A stretch of 64,000 nt of DNA, taken from Pseudomonas syringae. Its GTDB lineage: Bacteria > Pseudomonadota > Gammaproteobacteria > Pseudomonadales > Pseudomonadaceae. A program made the position numbers and the translations under genes. The stretch's first letter is position 1. Each line of letters starts with the position of its first letter. Under the pieces are notes generated by a model. The model was not told where the DNA came from, did no database searches, and saw only the letters and a program-made list of their open reading frames with translations. The stretch spans positions 8,524-72,523 of the forward strand of contig NZ_LGSI01000071.1 in assembly GCF_001698815.1 (NCBI RefSeq), given 5' to 3'. Below, one piece after another: positions 25,842 to 35,066 of this stretch.

Positions 25842-27020
25842 ATGCAAGACGTCGTTATCGTTGCCGCCACTCGTACCGCTGTCGGAAGTTTCCAGGGTTC
25901 CCTGGCAAATGTTTCCGCTGTCGATCTGGGCGCGGCCGTCATCCGCCAGTTGTTGGCGCAGACCGGCCTTGATGGCGCGCAAGTCGATGAAGTGATCATG
26001 GGCCAGGTTCTCACCGCTGGCGCCGGGCAAAACCCTGCGCGGCAGTCGGCAATCAAGGCGGGGCTGCCGTTTGCAGTACCGGCCATGACCCTCAATAAAG
26101 TCTGCGGCTCGGGCCTCAAAGCCCTGCATCTGGCAACCCAGGCCATTCGTTGCGGCGATGCCGAAGTGATCATCGCCGGCGGCCAGGAGAACATGAGCCT
26201 GTCCAACTACGTCATGCCGGGCGCACGCACCGGATTGCGCATGGGCCACAGCACGCTGGTGGACACCATGATCAGCGATGGCTTGTGGGATGCGTTCAAC
26301 GATTACCACATGGGCATCACCGCCGAAAACCTCGCCGACAAGTACGAAATTAGCCGCGAAGCGCAGGATGCTTTTGCTGCGCAATCACAGCAGAAAGCCG
26401 TAGCCGCCATCGAAGGCGGACGCTTCGTCGAGGAAATCACGCCGATCCTGATCCCTCAGCGCAAAGGCGATCCGATCGCTTTCGCCACTGACGAGCAGCC
26501 GCGTGCCGGTACTACTGCCGAGTCGCTGGGCAAGCTCAAGCCTGCCTTCAAGAAAGACGGCAGCGTTACAGCGGGCAACGCCTCATCGCTCAATGACGGC
26601 GCCGCAGCGGTCATCCTGATGAGTGCCGCCAAGGCCGAACAACTCGGCCTTCCGGTGCTGGCGCGTATCGCGGCCTATGCCAACGCGGGCGTCGACCCGG
26701 CGATCATGGGCATCGGCCCGGTCAGCGCCACCCGCCGCTGCCTGGACAAAGCCGGTTGGTCCATTGAGCAACTGGACCTGATCGAAGCCAACGAAGCCTT
26801 CGCGGCACAGGCGTTGTCGGTCGGCAAGGAACTGGGCTGGGACATGGCCAAGGTCAACGTCAACGGCGGCGCAATCGCCCTGGGCCACCCGATCGGCGCA
26901 TCGGGCTGCCGCGTGCTGGTGACCCTGCTGCATGAAATGATCAAGCGCGACGCCAAGAAAGGTCTGGCGACCTTGTGCATCGGCGGCGGGCAAGGGGTTG
27001 CGCTGGCGTTGGCGCGGTAA
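25842..27020 (+). CDS. Acetyl-CoA acetyltransferase (thiolase)
   Basis: Thiolase of 392 residues that either condenses two acetyl-CoA or cleaves acetoacetyl-CoA. Nucleophile C88 lies in LNKVCGSG, with GHPIGASG and CIGGGQG near the C-terminus. The length and LNKVCGSGLKAL motif match biosynthetic/AtoB-type enzymes rather than FadA. I place the start at the ATG giving MQDVVIVAATRT, since GAGG sits nine bases before it; an in-frame ATG at 25827 would lie across that site. The lone gene could serve acetoacetate, leucine or short-chain fatty acid catabolism. Confidence 0.93.
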   Translation: MQDVVIVAATRTAVGSFQGSLANVSAVDLGAAVIRQLLAQTGLDGAQVDEVIMGQVLTAGAGQNPARQSAIKAGLPFAVPAMTLNKVCGSGLKALHLATQAIRCGDAEVIIAGGQENMSLSNYVMPGARTGLRMGHSTLVDTMISDGLWDAFNDYHMGITAENLADKYEISREAQDAFAAQSQQKAVAAIEGGRFVEEITPILIPQRKGDPIAFATDEQPRAGTTAESLGKLKPAFKKDGSVTAGNASSLNDGAAAVILMSAAKAEQLGLPVLARIAAYANAGVDPAIMGIGPVSATRRCLDKAGWSIEQLDLIEANEAFAAQALSVGKELGWDMAKVNVNGGAIALGHPIGASGCRVLVTLLHEMIKRDAKKGLATLCIGGGQGVALALAR

Positions 27021-27040
27021 ACATAAGCGCCAATGCTCTT

Positions 27041-27098
27041 CCCGTAGGACCGGCTTTAGCCGGGAGAACGCCCTCCCGGCTAAAGCCGGTCCTACGGG
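27041..27098. repeat. REP doublet, type B, perfect 26-bp palindrome
   Basis: The arms 27041-27066 and 27073-27098 are exact inverted repeats with a six-base loop. The core GTAGGACCGGCTTTAGCCGG is the same family as 24725-24780. It lies 20 bases after the thiolase stop. Confidence 0.92.
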
Positions 27099-27178
27099 AT
27101 TGCGCCTTATTCAGCGATCTCTCCCCGCATCACTTACCTGATAAACTGCCGCGCCCATTCCAGCCCAAGGCGCTTTGC

Positions 27179-28195
27179 ATGTCTTCCTTGATTCAGGCGC
27201 TAAGCGTCGCCCTCGATAACCGCCAATCCTTGCTGACCCAACTGCATCAACAGGGCACGGACTGTTATCGGCTGTTCCACGGCAGCCAGGAAGGCGCCAG
27301 CGGCCTGACCATCGACCGCTACGGCCCGCAATTGCTGGTGCAGAGCTTTCACACGCGCCTTGAGCGTGACGCGTTGCTGGAACTGCACGCCACGGTCAAT
27401 ACACGCCTGAACGTCGACACGCTGCTGGTTTACAACGACCGGTCACAGGGCAATTCCCGAATCGACCGGGACGACGCCGTTTACCAGGCTGAAGATGCAG
27501 CGCTGCAAGACCTGATCGGTCACGAATGGGGCCTGAATTACCGCGTGCGCGGACGTCACGCCGGCCAGGACCCACTGCTGTTCCTCGACCTGCGCAACAC
27601 CCGCGGCTGGGTCAAGCAGCACTGCGCAGGCAAGAGCGTACTCAATCTGTTCGCCTACACCTGCGGCGTCGGCTTGAGCGCAGCAGCGGGCGGTGCCCGC
27701 GAAGTCTGCAATCTGGATTTTGCCGAGGGCAATCTCGCAGTCGGCCGTGAGAACGGCGCGCTCAACCCGCAACTGCCGCGCATGGAATTCATTCAGTCCG
27801 ATTATTTCCCGGCGATCCGGCAAATGGCCGGGCTGCCCATCGCTCAGCGGCGCGGGTACAAACTGCCGGATTACGTGAAGCTGAATCAGCGCCAATACGA
27901 TCTGGTGTTGCTCGACCCACCCGCCTGGGCGAAAAGTGCCTTTGGCACGGTTGATCTGCTGCGCGACTATCAAAGCCTGCTCAAGCCTGCGCTGCTGACC
28001 ACCGCCGACAACGGCGTGCTGATCTGCTGCAACAATCTGGCGAAAGTCAGCATGGAAGACTGGCGCGAACAGGTGCTGCGCTGTGCCACCAAGACCGGGC
28101 GACCCGTGCGCGAGTGGCAGATCATGCCGCCGGCCGAGGACTTCCCGTCCATGGACAATCAGCCGCCGCTCAAGACGTTGATCCTCCAGCTCTAA
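27179..28195 (+). CDS. Class I SAM-dependent methyltransferase, RlmI-like
   Basis: A 338-residue protein with an N-terminal part RLFHGSQEGASGLTIDRYG typical of 23S rRNA cytosine-C5 methyltransferases of the RlmI/RlmK group. The SAM motif is VLNLFAYTCGVGLSAAAGGA, and the catalytic motif is LVLLDPPAWAKS. It lacks the N-terminal PUA domain of RlmI, so the exact target is uncertain. The ATG giving MSSLIQAL is at 27179; longer versions would read through the REP element. It appears monocistronic. Confidence 0.85.
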   Translation: MSSLIQALSVALDNRQSLLTQLHQQGTDCYRLFHGSQEGASGLTIDRYGPQLLVQSFHTRLERDALLELHATVNTRLNVDTLLVYNDRSQGNSRIDRDDAVYQAEDAALQDLIGHEWGLNYRVRGRHAGQDPLLFLDLRNTRGWVKQHCAGKSVLNLFAYTCGVGLSAAAGGAREVCNLDFAEGNLAVGRENGALNPQLPRMEFIQSDYFPAIRQMAGLPIAQRRGYKLPDYVKLNQRQYDLVLLDPPAWAKSAFGTVDLLRDYQSLLKPALLTTADNGVLICCNNLAKVSMEDWREQVLRCATKTGRPVREWQIMPPAEDFPSMDNQPPLKTLILQL

Positions 28196-28303
28196 GCCAC
28201 AGAGCTTTCGGAGGCTTCCTACGAGAACTAAAGGCGTCACCTTCGGAACCAGAATGGCGTGCCATACTCAAAGGACCTCCGATATAGAAAGACGACGCCT
28301 CAC

Positions 28304-31270
28304 ATGTACAAAGGATTGAAACGCGCGATTGGCGCCCTACTGGTGGTCTTCGGCCTCTATACCGTACTGGGCTTTCTCATCCTCCCCGGCATCGCTTTGC
28401 GTATCGCCAACCAGCAACTGGCGGACTACTCCACAGTTCCGGCGCGACTCGACCGGCTGGAGCTCAACCCTTTCAGCCTGGAAGTGACTCTTTGGGGCCT
28501 GAATATCGGGGCGCCCGGCAAAGAACAGGTCGGTTTCGAAAAGCTTTATGCCAATCTGCAGATCGACAGCCTCTGGACCCGCGCGCTGCATTTGCAGGCC
28601 GTGGAGCTGCTCAAACCCAAGACCGAGCTGTTGTTCGACAAGCAGGGCAAGCTGAATCTGGCCCAGCTGCTCAAGCTGCCGCCCAGCGAACCGGTGAAAG
28701 ACGAGCCGCCCAGCAAGCCATTCCCGCTGCGTATTGACCAGATCAAACTGGCGGACGGTTTTGTGCATTTCCAGGACCTGCGCCCCAGCGAACCCATCGA
28801 ATTCCTCTACGACAAGCTCAACTTCGAGCTGAAGAATCTCAGCACCCTCCCCGAAGACAACGCCGACATGACGCTGGTCGCGGCGGGGCCCGAAGGCGGC
28901 CAGATCGATTGGGTCGGGCGCATCAGCCTCGTGCCGATCACGTCCGAAGGCACACTGAAAATCACCGACGGCAAGATGAAAGTCTGGTGGCCCTATGTGC
29001 GCGACGCCCTGCCGCTGGCGTTGCAGGACGGCGTGCTGAACTTCAGCACCGCCTACACATTGAACCTGTCGAAGGACACCGAGCTCAAGCTGACGGACCT
29101 GGCCCTGAGCGTTGCGCCGTTCGCGATCAATGCACCTGACGGCCGCCCGCTGGTACGCCTGCAACGTCTGGATGTCAGCGATACCTCGGTGGATCTGGCC
29201 AAGCAATTGGTCAGCGTCGGCAAGATCCGCAGCAACAAGCTCGAAACCTGGGCCGCGCGCGAATCCGACGGGCAACTGGATTGGCAAAAGCTGTTCGCCA
29301 GCCAACCGGGGAAAACTGCACCGCAGCCCGCCAAAGCCGCGACCGTGGACGAAAAGGCTCCGGAACCGGCCGCGCCAACCGACGCGCAAGCGCAAGCCGC
29401 TGCCAAACCGGCCACGGCGTCCAAGCCCTGGCAGGTGCTGCTCAAGGATGTGCAGCTGCGCGATTATCAAATCCACCTCGCCGACCGCGTGCCGAAAGAG
29501 CCGGTGGCAATTGATGTCGGCCCACTGAATCTGGACGTGCAGAACTTCGACAGCCTGAATAAATCGCCCTTCACCCTCAAGCTAGACACCGGTATCGGCA
29601 AGCAAGGCAGTCTCACTGCCGCCGGTGATGTAAACCTGAGCCCGGTCAGCGCCAGGCTGCAAGTGACCACCAAGGACATCGACCTGCGCGTCGCCCAGGC
29701 TTACATCAGCCCGTTCATCCGCCTTGAATTGCGCAGCGGTATGCTCGGCAGCGACTTGGCGGTCAACCTGAAAAACACCGAACCACTGGCCTTCAGCATC
29801 AACGGCCAGGCTCAGGTGAGCCAGCTGCATACGCTCGATACGCTGAAACAGCGGGATTTCCTCAAGTGGCAACAGCTGACGCTTGAAGGGCTGAATTACG
29901 AGCACGGCGACAGCCTGAACATTGCCAAAGTGAACCTGGCGCAACCCTACGCGCGGTTCATGATCAACGATGACCGAACCACCAACGTCGATGATTTGCT
30001 GATCCCGCAACCGGCGGATAAAACCCCGGCAGCCAAGACCAGCGCCAGTGCGAGCAAAGAAAAACCACTGGGTATTCGTGTCGGCGAAGTGAACATCAAT
30101 GACGGCTCGGCCAACTTTGCCGACTTCAGCCTGACCCCCAACTTCGCCACCGCCATCCAGCAACTCAATGGCCAGATCGGCACGCTGGACAATCGCCAGT
30201 CGAAACCCGCCACCGTCAACATCAACGGCAAAGTGGATCGCTACGCGCCGGTGACCATCAAGGGCAGTCTCAATCCATTCGACCCAATGGCCGCGCTGGA
30301 TATCGCAACAAGTTTCAAACGCGTGGAACTCACCACCCTGACACCCTACTCCGGGAAATTTGCCGGCTATCGCATCCGCAAGGGTCGACTCAATCTTGAC
30401 CTGCATTACAAGATCATCAAAGGCCAGCTGCAGGCGGAGAACAAGGTGGTGGTCGAGCAATTGCAGCTGGGGGAAAAGGTCGACAGCCCGGACGCGATGG
30501 ACTTGCCGATTCGCCTGGCTATCGCGCTGCTCAAGGATAGCGAGGGCAAGATCTCCATCGAGCTGCCGGTTTCCGGTGACCTGAACAACCCGCAATTCAG
30601 CGTCATGCCGATTGTCTGGCAGACCCTGCGCAATCTAGTGGTGCGCGCCGCGACCGCGCCGTTCAAGTTCATTGGCGGGCTGGTCAGCGGTGGAGGCTCC
30701 GAGGACCTCGGCAGCGTGTCGTTCGCGCCGGGCGTCAGCGAGTTGAGTGGCGATGCGCAAAAGGCCCTGGACAAGCTCTCAGCCGCGCTCAAGGAGCGTC
30801 CGGCCTTGCGTCTCGAGATCGAAGGCACCGCTGCGGCCACCGCCGACGGTCCATTGATTGCCCAGGCACGACTGGAACGCGAATATCAGTACACCTATTA
30901 CAAGATCCTCCAGCGTCGGGGCGATAAAGTCCCGGCCCAGGCTTCGCTGCTGGAAGTGCCGGAAAGCGAAAAAGCGCCGATGCTCGAAGGCATCTACCGC
31001 GCCCGCCTGAAGAAACAGCCATTGGCGCAGTGGGTAGACCTGGGCAAGGAAGAGCGCTCCAAGGTCATGCGCGACGAGATTCTCAAGTTCTGGAGCGGCA
31101 GTGAAACCCTGCTGCGCGAGCTGGGCCAGGAGCGGGCTAGCAGCATCAAGGATTACCTGGTCGACAAAGGCAAGCTGGCGGACGAACGCGTGTATTTCGT
31201 CGATGCTTCCTTGGGCGAAGCGCAGAAGAATGGCACCGTAATCAGCCCACTGCATCTGGATAGCGAGTAA
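28304..31270 (+). CDS. Large DUF748 protein (AsmA/bridge-like)
   Basis: A 988-residue protein with one N-terminal membrane anchor (about residues 6-32) and a long periplasmic body of repeated beta-strand-rich DUF748 units. Two low-complexity Ala/Lys/Pro linkers occur near residues 345-375 and 565-585. The C-terminal 100 residues contain FAPGVSELSGDAQKALDKL, reminiscent of an OmpA-like end. AsmA-superfamily proteins such as TamB and YhdP form bridges for lipid transport between membranes; whether this one does is unknown. The start is set at MYKGLKRAIG because the basic residues precede the anchor. A small exported protein follows at three bases. Confidence 0.82.
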   Translation: MYKGLKRAIGALLVVFGLYTVLGFLILPGIALRIANQQLADYSTVPARLDRLELNPFSLEVTLWGLNIGAPGKEQVGFEKLYANLQIDSLWTRALHLQAVELLKPKTELLFDKQGKLNLAQLLKLPPSEPVKDEPPSKPFPLRIDQIKLADGFVHFQDLRPSEPIEFLYDKLNFELKNLSTLPEDNADMTLVAAGPEGGQIDWVGRISLVPITSEGTLKITDGKMKVWWPYVRDALPLALQDGVLNFSTAYTLNLSKDTELKLTDLALSVAPFAINAPDGRPLVRLQRLDVSDTSVDLAKQLVSVGKIRSNKLETWAARESDGQLDWQKLFASQPGKTAPQPAKAATVDEKAPEPAAPTDAQAQAAAKPATASKPWQVLLKDVQLRDYQIHLADRVPKEPVAIDVGPLNLDVQNFDSLNKSPFTLKLDTGIGKQGSLTAAGDVNLSPVSARLQVTTKDIDLRVAQAYISPFIRLELRSGMLGSDLAVNLKNTEPLAFSINGQAQVSQLHTLDTLKQRDFLKWQQLTLEGLNYEHGDSLNIAKVNLAQPYARFMINDDRTTNVDDLLIPQPADKTPAAKTSASASKEKPLGIRVGEVNINDGSANFADFSLTPNFATAIQQLNGQIGTLDNRQSKPATVNINGKVDRYAPVTIKGSLNPFDPMAALDIATSFKRVELTTLTPYSGKFAGYRIRKGRLNLDLHYKIIKGQLQAENKVVVEQLQLGEKVDSPDAMDLPIRLAIALLKDSEGKISIELPVSGDLNNPQFSVMPIVWQTLRNLVVRAATAPFKFIGGLVSGGGSEDLGSVSFAPGVSELSGDAQKALDKLSAALKERPALRLEIEGTAAATADGPLIAQARLEREYQYTYYKILQRRGDKVPAQASLLEVPESEKAPMLEGIYRARLKKQPLAQWVDLGKEERSKVMRDEILKFWSGSETLLRELGQERASSIKDYLVDKGKLADERVYFVDASLGEAQKNGTVISPLHLDSE

Positions 31271-31273
31271 GCC

Positions 31274-31591
31274 TTGAACACTTCTTTCGCAGTACGCCTG
31301 TTACTCAGCGTGGGCCTGCTGTCGCTGACCTGCGCTGCGCAGGCTTCGACGCTGCGTTGCGGCAGCCAGCTGATCAGTGTTGGCGACCGGGCGTTCGAGG
31401 TGCAGCAGAAGTGTGGTGTACCGGTAAGCCAAGACGTCATCGGCAGCAAGGAAACCTTCAACAGTACATACCGGAGATCTGAAGAGGTGCGTGTCGAAGA
31501 GTGGATTTACGGCCCCGACCACGGCATGTATCAGTATTTGCGATTTGAAGGTGGTCGGCTGGTGAGGATTGAGAGTCAACGGCAGCGGTGA
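31274..31591 (+). CDS. DUF2845 small exported protein
   Basis: A 105-residue protein with a Sec signal peptide (cleavage after AQA, about residue 23) and the DUF2845 pattern LRCGSQLISVGDRAFEVQQKCG, then EEWIYG, and a C-terminal YLRFEGGRLVRIES. Two cysteines could form a disulphide. It starts with TTG three bases after the DUF748 gene, so the two are almost certainly cotranscribed, which suggests a shared envelope role. The function is not known. Confidence 0.82.
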   Translation: MNTSFAVRLLLSVGLLSLTCAAQASTLRCGSQLISVGDRAFEVQQKCGVPVSQDVIGSKETFNSTYRRSEEVRVEEWIYGPDHGMYQYLRFEGGRLVRIESQRQR

Positions 31592-31606
31592 GAAGCACGC
31601 GGGTTC

Positions 31607-31696
31607 GTTGGAGCGAGGCTTGCCCGCGAACGCGTTTCCAGGCTGTACCTGGACGTCGCGTGTGCCGGCCTCTTCGCGGGCAAGCCTCGCTCCAAC
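31607..31696. repeat. REP doublet (REPIN), type A, perfect 24-bp arms
   Basis: The arms 31607-31630 and 31673-31696 are exact inverted repeats of the GAGCGAGGCTTGCCCGCG family. The 42-base spacer differs in sequence from those at 10154 and 60779. It starts 16 bases after the DUF2845 stop. Confidence 0.92.
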
Positions 31697-31719
31697 GGGT
31701 TTGTGTCTCCCACAATAGA

Positions 31720-31749
31720 AAAGGCCCCGACGTAAACGCCGGGGCCTTT
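31720..31749. terminator. Bidirectional terminator between DUF2845 and BON genes
   Basis: AAAGGCCCCG (31720-31729) pairs with CGGGGCCTTT (31740-31749) around a ten-base loop. Flanking A- and T-rich ends allow use from both convergent genes. Confidence 0.8.
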
Positions 31750-31851
31750 AATGACCACATCCTTGTGGTCTTCGCATGAACCTTCAATCAGTCAGTCATC
31801 CGCCCTTGCGGGCGACGACTGCTTGTATAAATGTTCAGCGCATATATTTGC

Positions 31852-32205
31852 TTACTCAGCTTTCAGGCCGGCAGCGGAGACGTCTTTAACGCCCTTGATT
31901 TTATGGGCGATCGCAACAGCGGTCTTTTTCTGAGCTTCGGTCACTTTAACCATGGAGGACAGGGAAACCACGCCTTTGTTGGTTTCTACCTTGATGTCCG
32001 AACCCGGGATGCCTTTTTCAGTCAGCAGGTCTGCTTTGACTTTGGTGGTGATCCAGGTATCAGAAGTGTCTTCTTTGACTTCTTGAGTCGTGGTGTTGGC
32101 TGCCAGGACCATCGGAGCTTGAGTCGAGGTCTGTGCGAAAGCAGCGTTAGCCATGGTCAGAGTCAGGGCAGTGGCGGTAGCAGCAGCGATAGCAAACTTC
32201 TTCAT
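31852..32205 (-). CDS. BON-domain periplasmic protein
   Basis: A 117-residue protein with a clear Sec signal peptide ending AAFA-Q (about residue 24) and one BON domain: WITTKVKADLL...KVETNKGVVSLSS...AIAHKIKGVKDV. BON proteins such as OsmY bind membranes and are often induced by osmotic or envelope stress. AGGAG precedes the ATG at good spacing. A strong sigma54 promoter lies 66 bases upstream. It is monocistronic, between two terminators. Confidence 0.9.
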   Translation of the reverse strand: MKKFAIAAATATALTLTMANAAFAQTSTQAPMVLAANTTTQEVKEDTSDTWITTKVKADLLTEKGIPGSDIKVETNKGVVSLSSMVKVTEAQKKTAVAIAHKIKGVKDVSAAGLKAE

Positions 32206-32270
32206 ACGAGTAACTCCTGTTTTTCTCTAAATCTGCGCCAGCAAGTGGCAGCAGGGTTACGGTATATATC

Positions 32271-32286
32271 GCAATCGCTGTGCCAA
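32271..32286 (-). promoter_or_regulatory. Sigma54 promoter of the BON-domain gene
   Basis: On the minus strand TTGGCACAGCGATTGC matches the -24/-12 consensus almost fully, with GG and GC twelve bases apart. Predicted start near 32259. GTAAGTTAC at 32309-32317, about 50 bases further upstream, resembles the GTTAC/GTAAC elements before crcZ. Confidence 0.78.
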
Positions 32287-32444
32287 CCCTCAGACAACCA
32301 CAAAATATATATAAATCAGTAAGTTACAGAAATAGAGATTTCATGGAATCGTGCAGATTGCCCGTTCGTCTTTCTGGGCGCGTGCAAGTTGCATGTTTCC
32401 GACGGTCGTTACTGTGAATCTTCTAAGTCTTTAATTGCGCTCAT

Positions 32445-32467
32445 AAAAAAAGGACCCCGAAGGGTCC
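32445..32467 (-). terminator. pnp terminator
   Basis: GGACCC/GGGTCC around a four-base loop is followed on the minus strand by seven Ts, 28 bases after the pnp stop. Confidence 0.85.
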
Positions 32468-32495
32468 CTTTTTCATCGTTCAGCTAATCAGTAGA

Positions 32496-34601
32496 TCAGA
32501 CGCCCGATGCCTTTGCTGCTGCAACGTCTTTGATCGACAGCTTGATACGGCCGCGGTTGTCCACGTCCAGTACCAGTACTTCGACTTCCTGACCTTCCTG
32601 CAACACGTCGGTCACTTTCTCTACGCGAGCGTCGCTCAGCATGGAGATGTGCACCAGGCCGTCTTTGCCAGGCAGGATGTTGACGAATGCGCCGAAATCG
32701 ACGATGCGCTCAACCTTGCCGACGTAGATCTTGCCGATTTCCGCTTCTGCGGTGATACCCAGAACGCGCTGACGTGCCGCCTCAGCGGCTTCCTTGGTTT
32801 CGCCGAAGATCTTGATCGAGCCGTCGTCTTCGATATCGATCGAAGCCTTGGTCTCTTCACAGATCGCACGGATGGTCGCGCCGCCTTTACCGATAACGTC
32901 ACGGATTTTGTCGGTGTCGATTTTCATCGCGATCATGGTCGGAGCATTTTCCGACAGCTCGGTACGCGACTGACCAATGATCTGGTTCATCTGGCCGAGG
33001 ATATTCAGGCGCGCTTCCAGGGCTTGGCCCAGAGCGATTTCCATGATTTCTTCGGTGATGCCTTTGATCTTGATGTCCATCTGCAGCGCGGTAACACCTT
33101 TGGCGGTACCGGCTACCTTGAAGTCCATGTCGCCCAGGTGATCTTCGTCACCCAGGATGTCGGTCAGGATGGCGAACTTCTCGCCTTCTTTAACCAGACC
33201 CATGGCGATACCGGCAACTGGCGCCTTCATCGGCACACCAGCGTCCATCAGTGCCAGGGAAGCACCGCAGACCGAAGCCATGGAGCTGGAACCGTTGGAC
33301 TCGGTGATTTCCGATACAACACGAATGGTGTACGGGAACACGTCGGCAGCAGGCAGCATCGCCTGAACCGAACGACGAGCCAGACGGCCGTGACCGATTT
33401 CACGACGACCCGCGCCGCCCATGCGACCACACTCGCCCACCGAGAACGGAGGGAAGTTGTAGTGCAGCATGAACGGGTCTTTTTTCTCGCCTTCCAGGGT
33501 ATCGAGCAGCTGTGCATCACGGGCAGTACCCAATGTTGCTACAACCAGCGCCTGGGTTTCACCACGAGTGAACAAGGCCGAACCGTGGGTCTTCGGCAGA
33601 ACGCCGACTTCGATGTTCAGCGGACGTACAGTGCGGGTGTCGCGACCGTCGATACGTGGCTTGCCGTTAACGATGTTCTCGCGCACGGTGCGGTATTCGA
33701 TTTCGCCGAAAGCAGCTTTGACTTCGCTGGAAGTCGGCTGGCCTTCTTCGCCGGACAGCTTGGCAACGATCTGGTCTTTCAGCTCACCCAGACGGGCATA
33801 ACGCTCGTGCTTGATGGTGATGGTGTAAGCCTGGGAAATCGCTTCGCCGAATTCGCTACGGATAGCGCCCAGCAGAGCGGTGGCTTCAGGCTTCGGCTGC
33901 CAGTCCCAAGTCGGCTTGGCGGCTTCAGCGGCGAGCTCTTTGACAGCGTTGATCACAACCTGGAACTCGTCGTGAGCAAACAGTACGGCGCCCAGCATCT
34001 GGTCTTCGGTCAGCTCTTTGGCTTCAGATTCAACCATCAGAACAGCTTCGGACGTACCGGCAACGACCATGTCCAGGCTCGAAGCCTTGAGTTGCTCGTA
34101 AGTCGGGTTCAGCAGGTAGCCGGAGCTTTCGTGGAAAGCAACGCGCGCGGCACCGATAGGGCCGTCGAACGGGATACCGGAGATAGCCAGTGCCGCCGAG
34201 GTGCCGATCATGGCAGCGACGTCTGGATCAGTCTTCTTGCTGGTGGACAGAACGGTGCAGACAACCTGCACTTCGTTCATGAAGCCTTCTGGAAACAACG
34301 GGCGGATCGGACGGTCGATCAAACGCGAAGTGAGGGTTTCTTTCTCGGAAGGACGGCCTTCGCGCTTGAAGAAACCACCAGGGATCTTGCCGGCAGCGTA
34401 GGTTTTTTCCTGATAGTGCACGGAAAGTGGGAAGAAGCCTTTGCTTGGGTCAGCTGTCTTGGCGCCGACCACAGTCACTAATACGCTGACGTCGTCGTCA
34501 ACGGTGACCAATACTGCGCCGGAAGCTTGACGGGCGATACGGCCTGTCTCGAGGGTTACGGTCGATTGACCGAACTGAAATGTCTTGATTACCGGGTTCA
34601 C
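32496..34601 (-). CDS. pnp: Polyribonucleotide nucleotidyltransferase (PNPase)
   Basis: A phosphorolytic 3'-5' exoribonuclease, part of the RNA degradosome. 701 residues. Two RNase PH-like domains (about 1-230 and 310-550) are followed by a KH domain (IRDVIGKGGATIRAI) and an S1 domain (GKIYVGKVERIVDFGAFVNI). The start is GTG with AGGAAACC just before it. It is the last gene of the rpsO-pnp pair; in E. coli the pnp leader is cut by RNase III for autoregulation, and a 174-base leader is present here. Confidence 0.98.
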   Translation of the reverse strand: MNPVIKTFQFGQSTVTLETGRIARQASGAVLVTVDDDVSVLVTVVGAKTADPSKGFFPLSVHYQEKTYAAGKIPGGFFKREGRPSEKETLTSRLIDRPIRPLFPEGFMNEVQVVCTVLSTSKKTDPDVAAMIGTSAALAISGIPFDGPIGAARVAFHESSGYLLNPTYEQLKASSLDMVVAGTSEAVLMVESEAKELTEDQMLGAVLFAHDEFQVVINAVKELAAEAAKPTWDWQPKPEATALLGAIRSEFGEAISQAYTITIKHERYARLGELKDQIVAKLSGEEGQPTSSEVKAAFGEIEYRTVRENIVNGKPRIDGRDTRTVRPLNIEVGVLPKTHGSALFTRGETQALVVATLGTARDAQLLDTLEGEKKDPFMLHYNFPPFSVGECGRMGGAGRREIGHGRLARRSVQAMLPAADVFPYTIRVVSEITESNGSSSMASVCGASLALMDAGVPMKAPVAGIAMGLVKEGEKFAILTDILGDEDHLGDMDFKVAGTAKGVTALQMDIKIKGITEEIMEIALGQALEARLNILGQMNQIIGQSRTELSENAPTMIAMKIDTDKIRDVIGKGGATIRAICEETKASIDIEDDGSIKIFGETKEAAEAARQRVLGITAEAEIGKIYVGKVERIVDFGAFVNILPGKDGLVHISMLSDARVEKVTDVLQEGQEVEVLVLDVDNRGRIKLSIKDVAAAKASGV

Positions 34602-34775
34602 GGTTTCCTACCTTCTTTGTTGGCTCTTGGGGAACTGGTTTCTTGCGAATTCTTGGGCGGTGCGGGGAATCGGCCCCACGACAGTCCAGATACAACTAGA
34701 GGCTGGGAGCCTGCCCGACTCACCGAAACAACCGGCGAGCCCACGACAGACAACCAACCTCTATCCGAGTCGTTA
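34602..34775 (-). other. rpsO-pnp intercistronic leader
   Basis: 174 bases between rpsO and pnp. A GGGGCCGATTCCCC-type hairpin (around 34665-34683) and longer imperfect pairing around 34700-34770 are visible. I infer RNase III/PNPase autoregulation from E. coli; no precise sites can be named. Confidence 0.45.
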
Positions 34776-35045
34776 TTAGCGACGCAGACCCAGACGACCG
34801 ATCAGGGCGCTGTAACGGCTAACGTCCTTACCTTTCAGGTAATCCAGCAGCTTGCGACGCTGGTTTACCATACGGATCAGACCACGACGCGAGTGGTGGT
34901 CCTTACCGTTGGCCTTGAAGTGGCCTTGCAGTTTGTTGATGTTGGCGGTCAGCAGTGCAACTTGCACTTCTGGCGAACCAGTATCACCAACAGCTTGCTG
35001 GTAGTCGGTTACGATCTGAGCTTTTTCTTCAACGCTGAGTGCCAT
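34776..35045 (-). CDS. rpsO: 30S ribosomal protein S15
   Basis: Binds 16S rRNA early in 30S assembly. 89 residues from the ATG giving MALSVEEK, exactly the family length. KDHHSRRGL and RRKLLDYLK are conserved rRNA-contact motifs. An in-frame upstream extension exists but runs through leader hairpins and is not coding. It is followed by pnp, and truB lies upstream. Confidence 0.98.
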   Translation of the reverse strand: MALSVEEKAQIVTDYQQAVGDTGSPEVQVALLTANINKLQGHFKANGKDHHSRRGLIRMVNQRRKLLDYLKGKDVSRYSALIGRLGLRR

Positions 35046-35066
35046 GTGGGCAATCCTTTTATCAGG

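Noticed and set aside
32649..34481. A 610-codon open frame on the plus strand opposite pnp
   Set aside because: It is an exact antisense of the conserved pnp gene, has no ribosome site and no family resemblance. Long antisense frames are common in GC-rich DNA; similar ones opposite carB, infB, nusA, ftsH and dnaK were rejected for the same reason.
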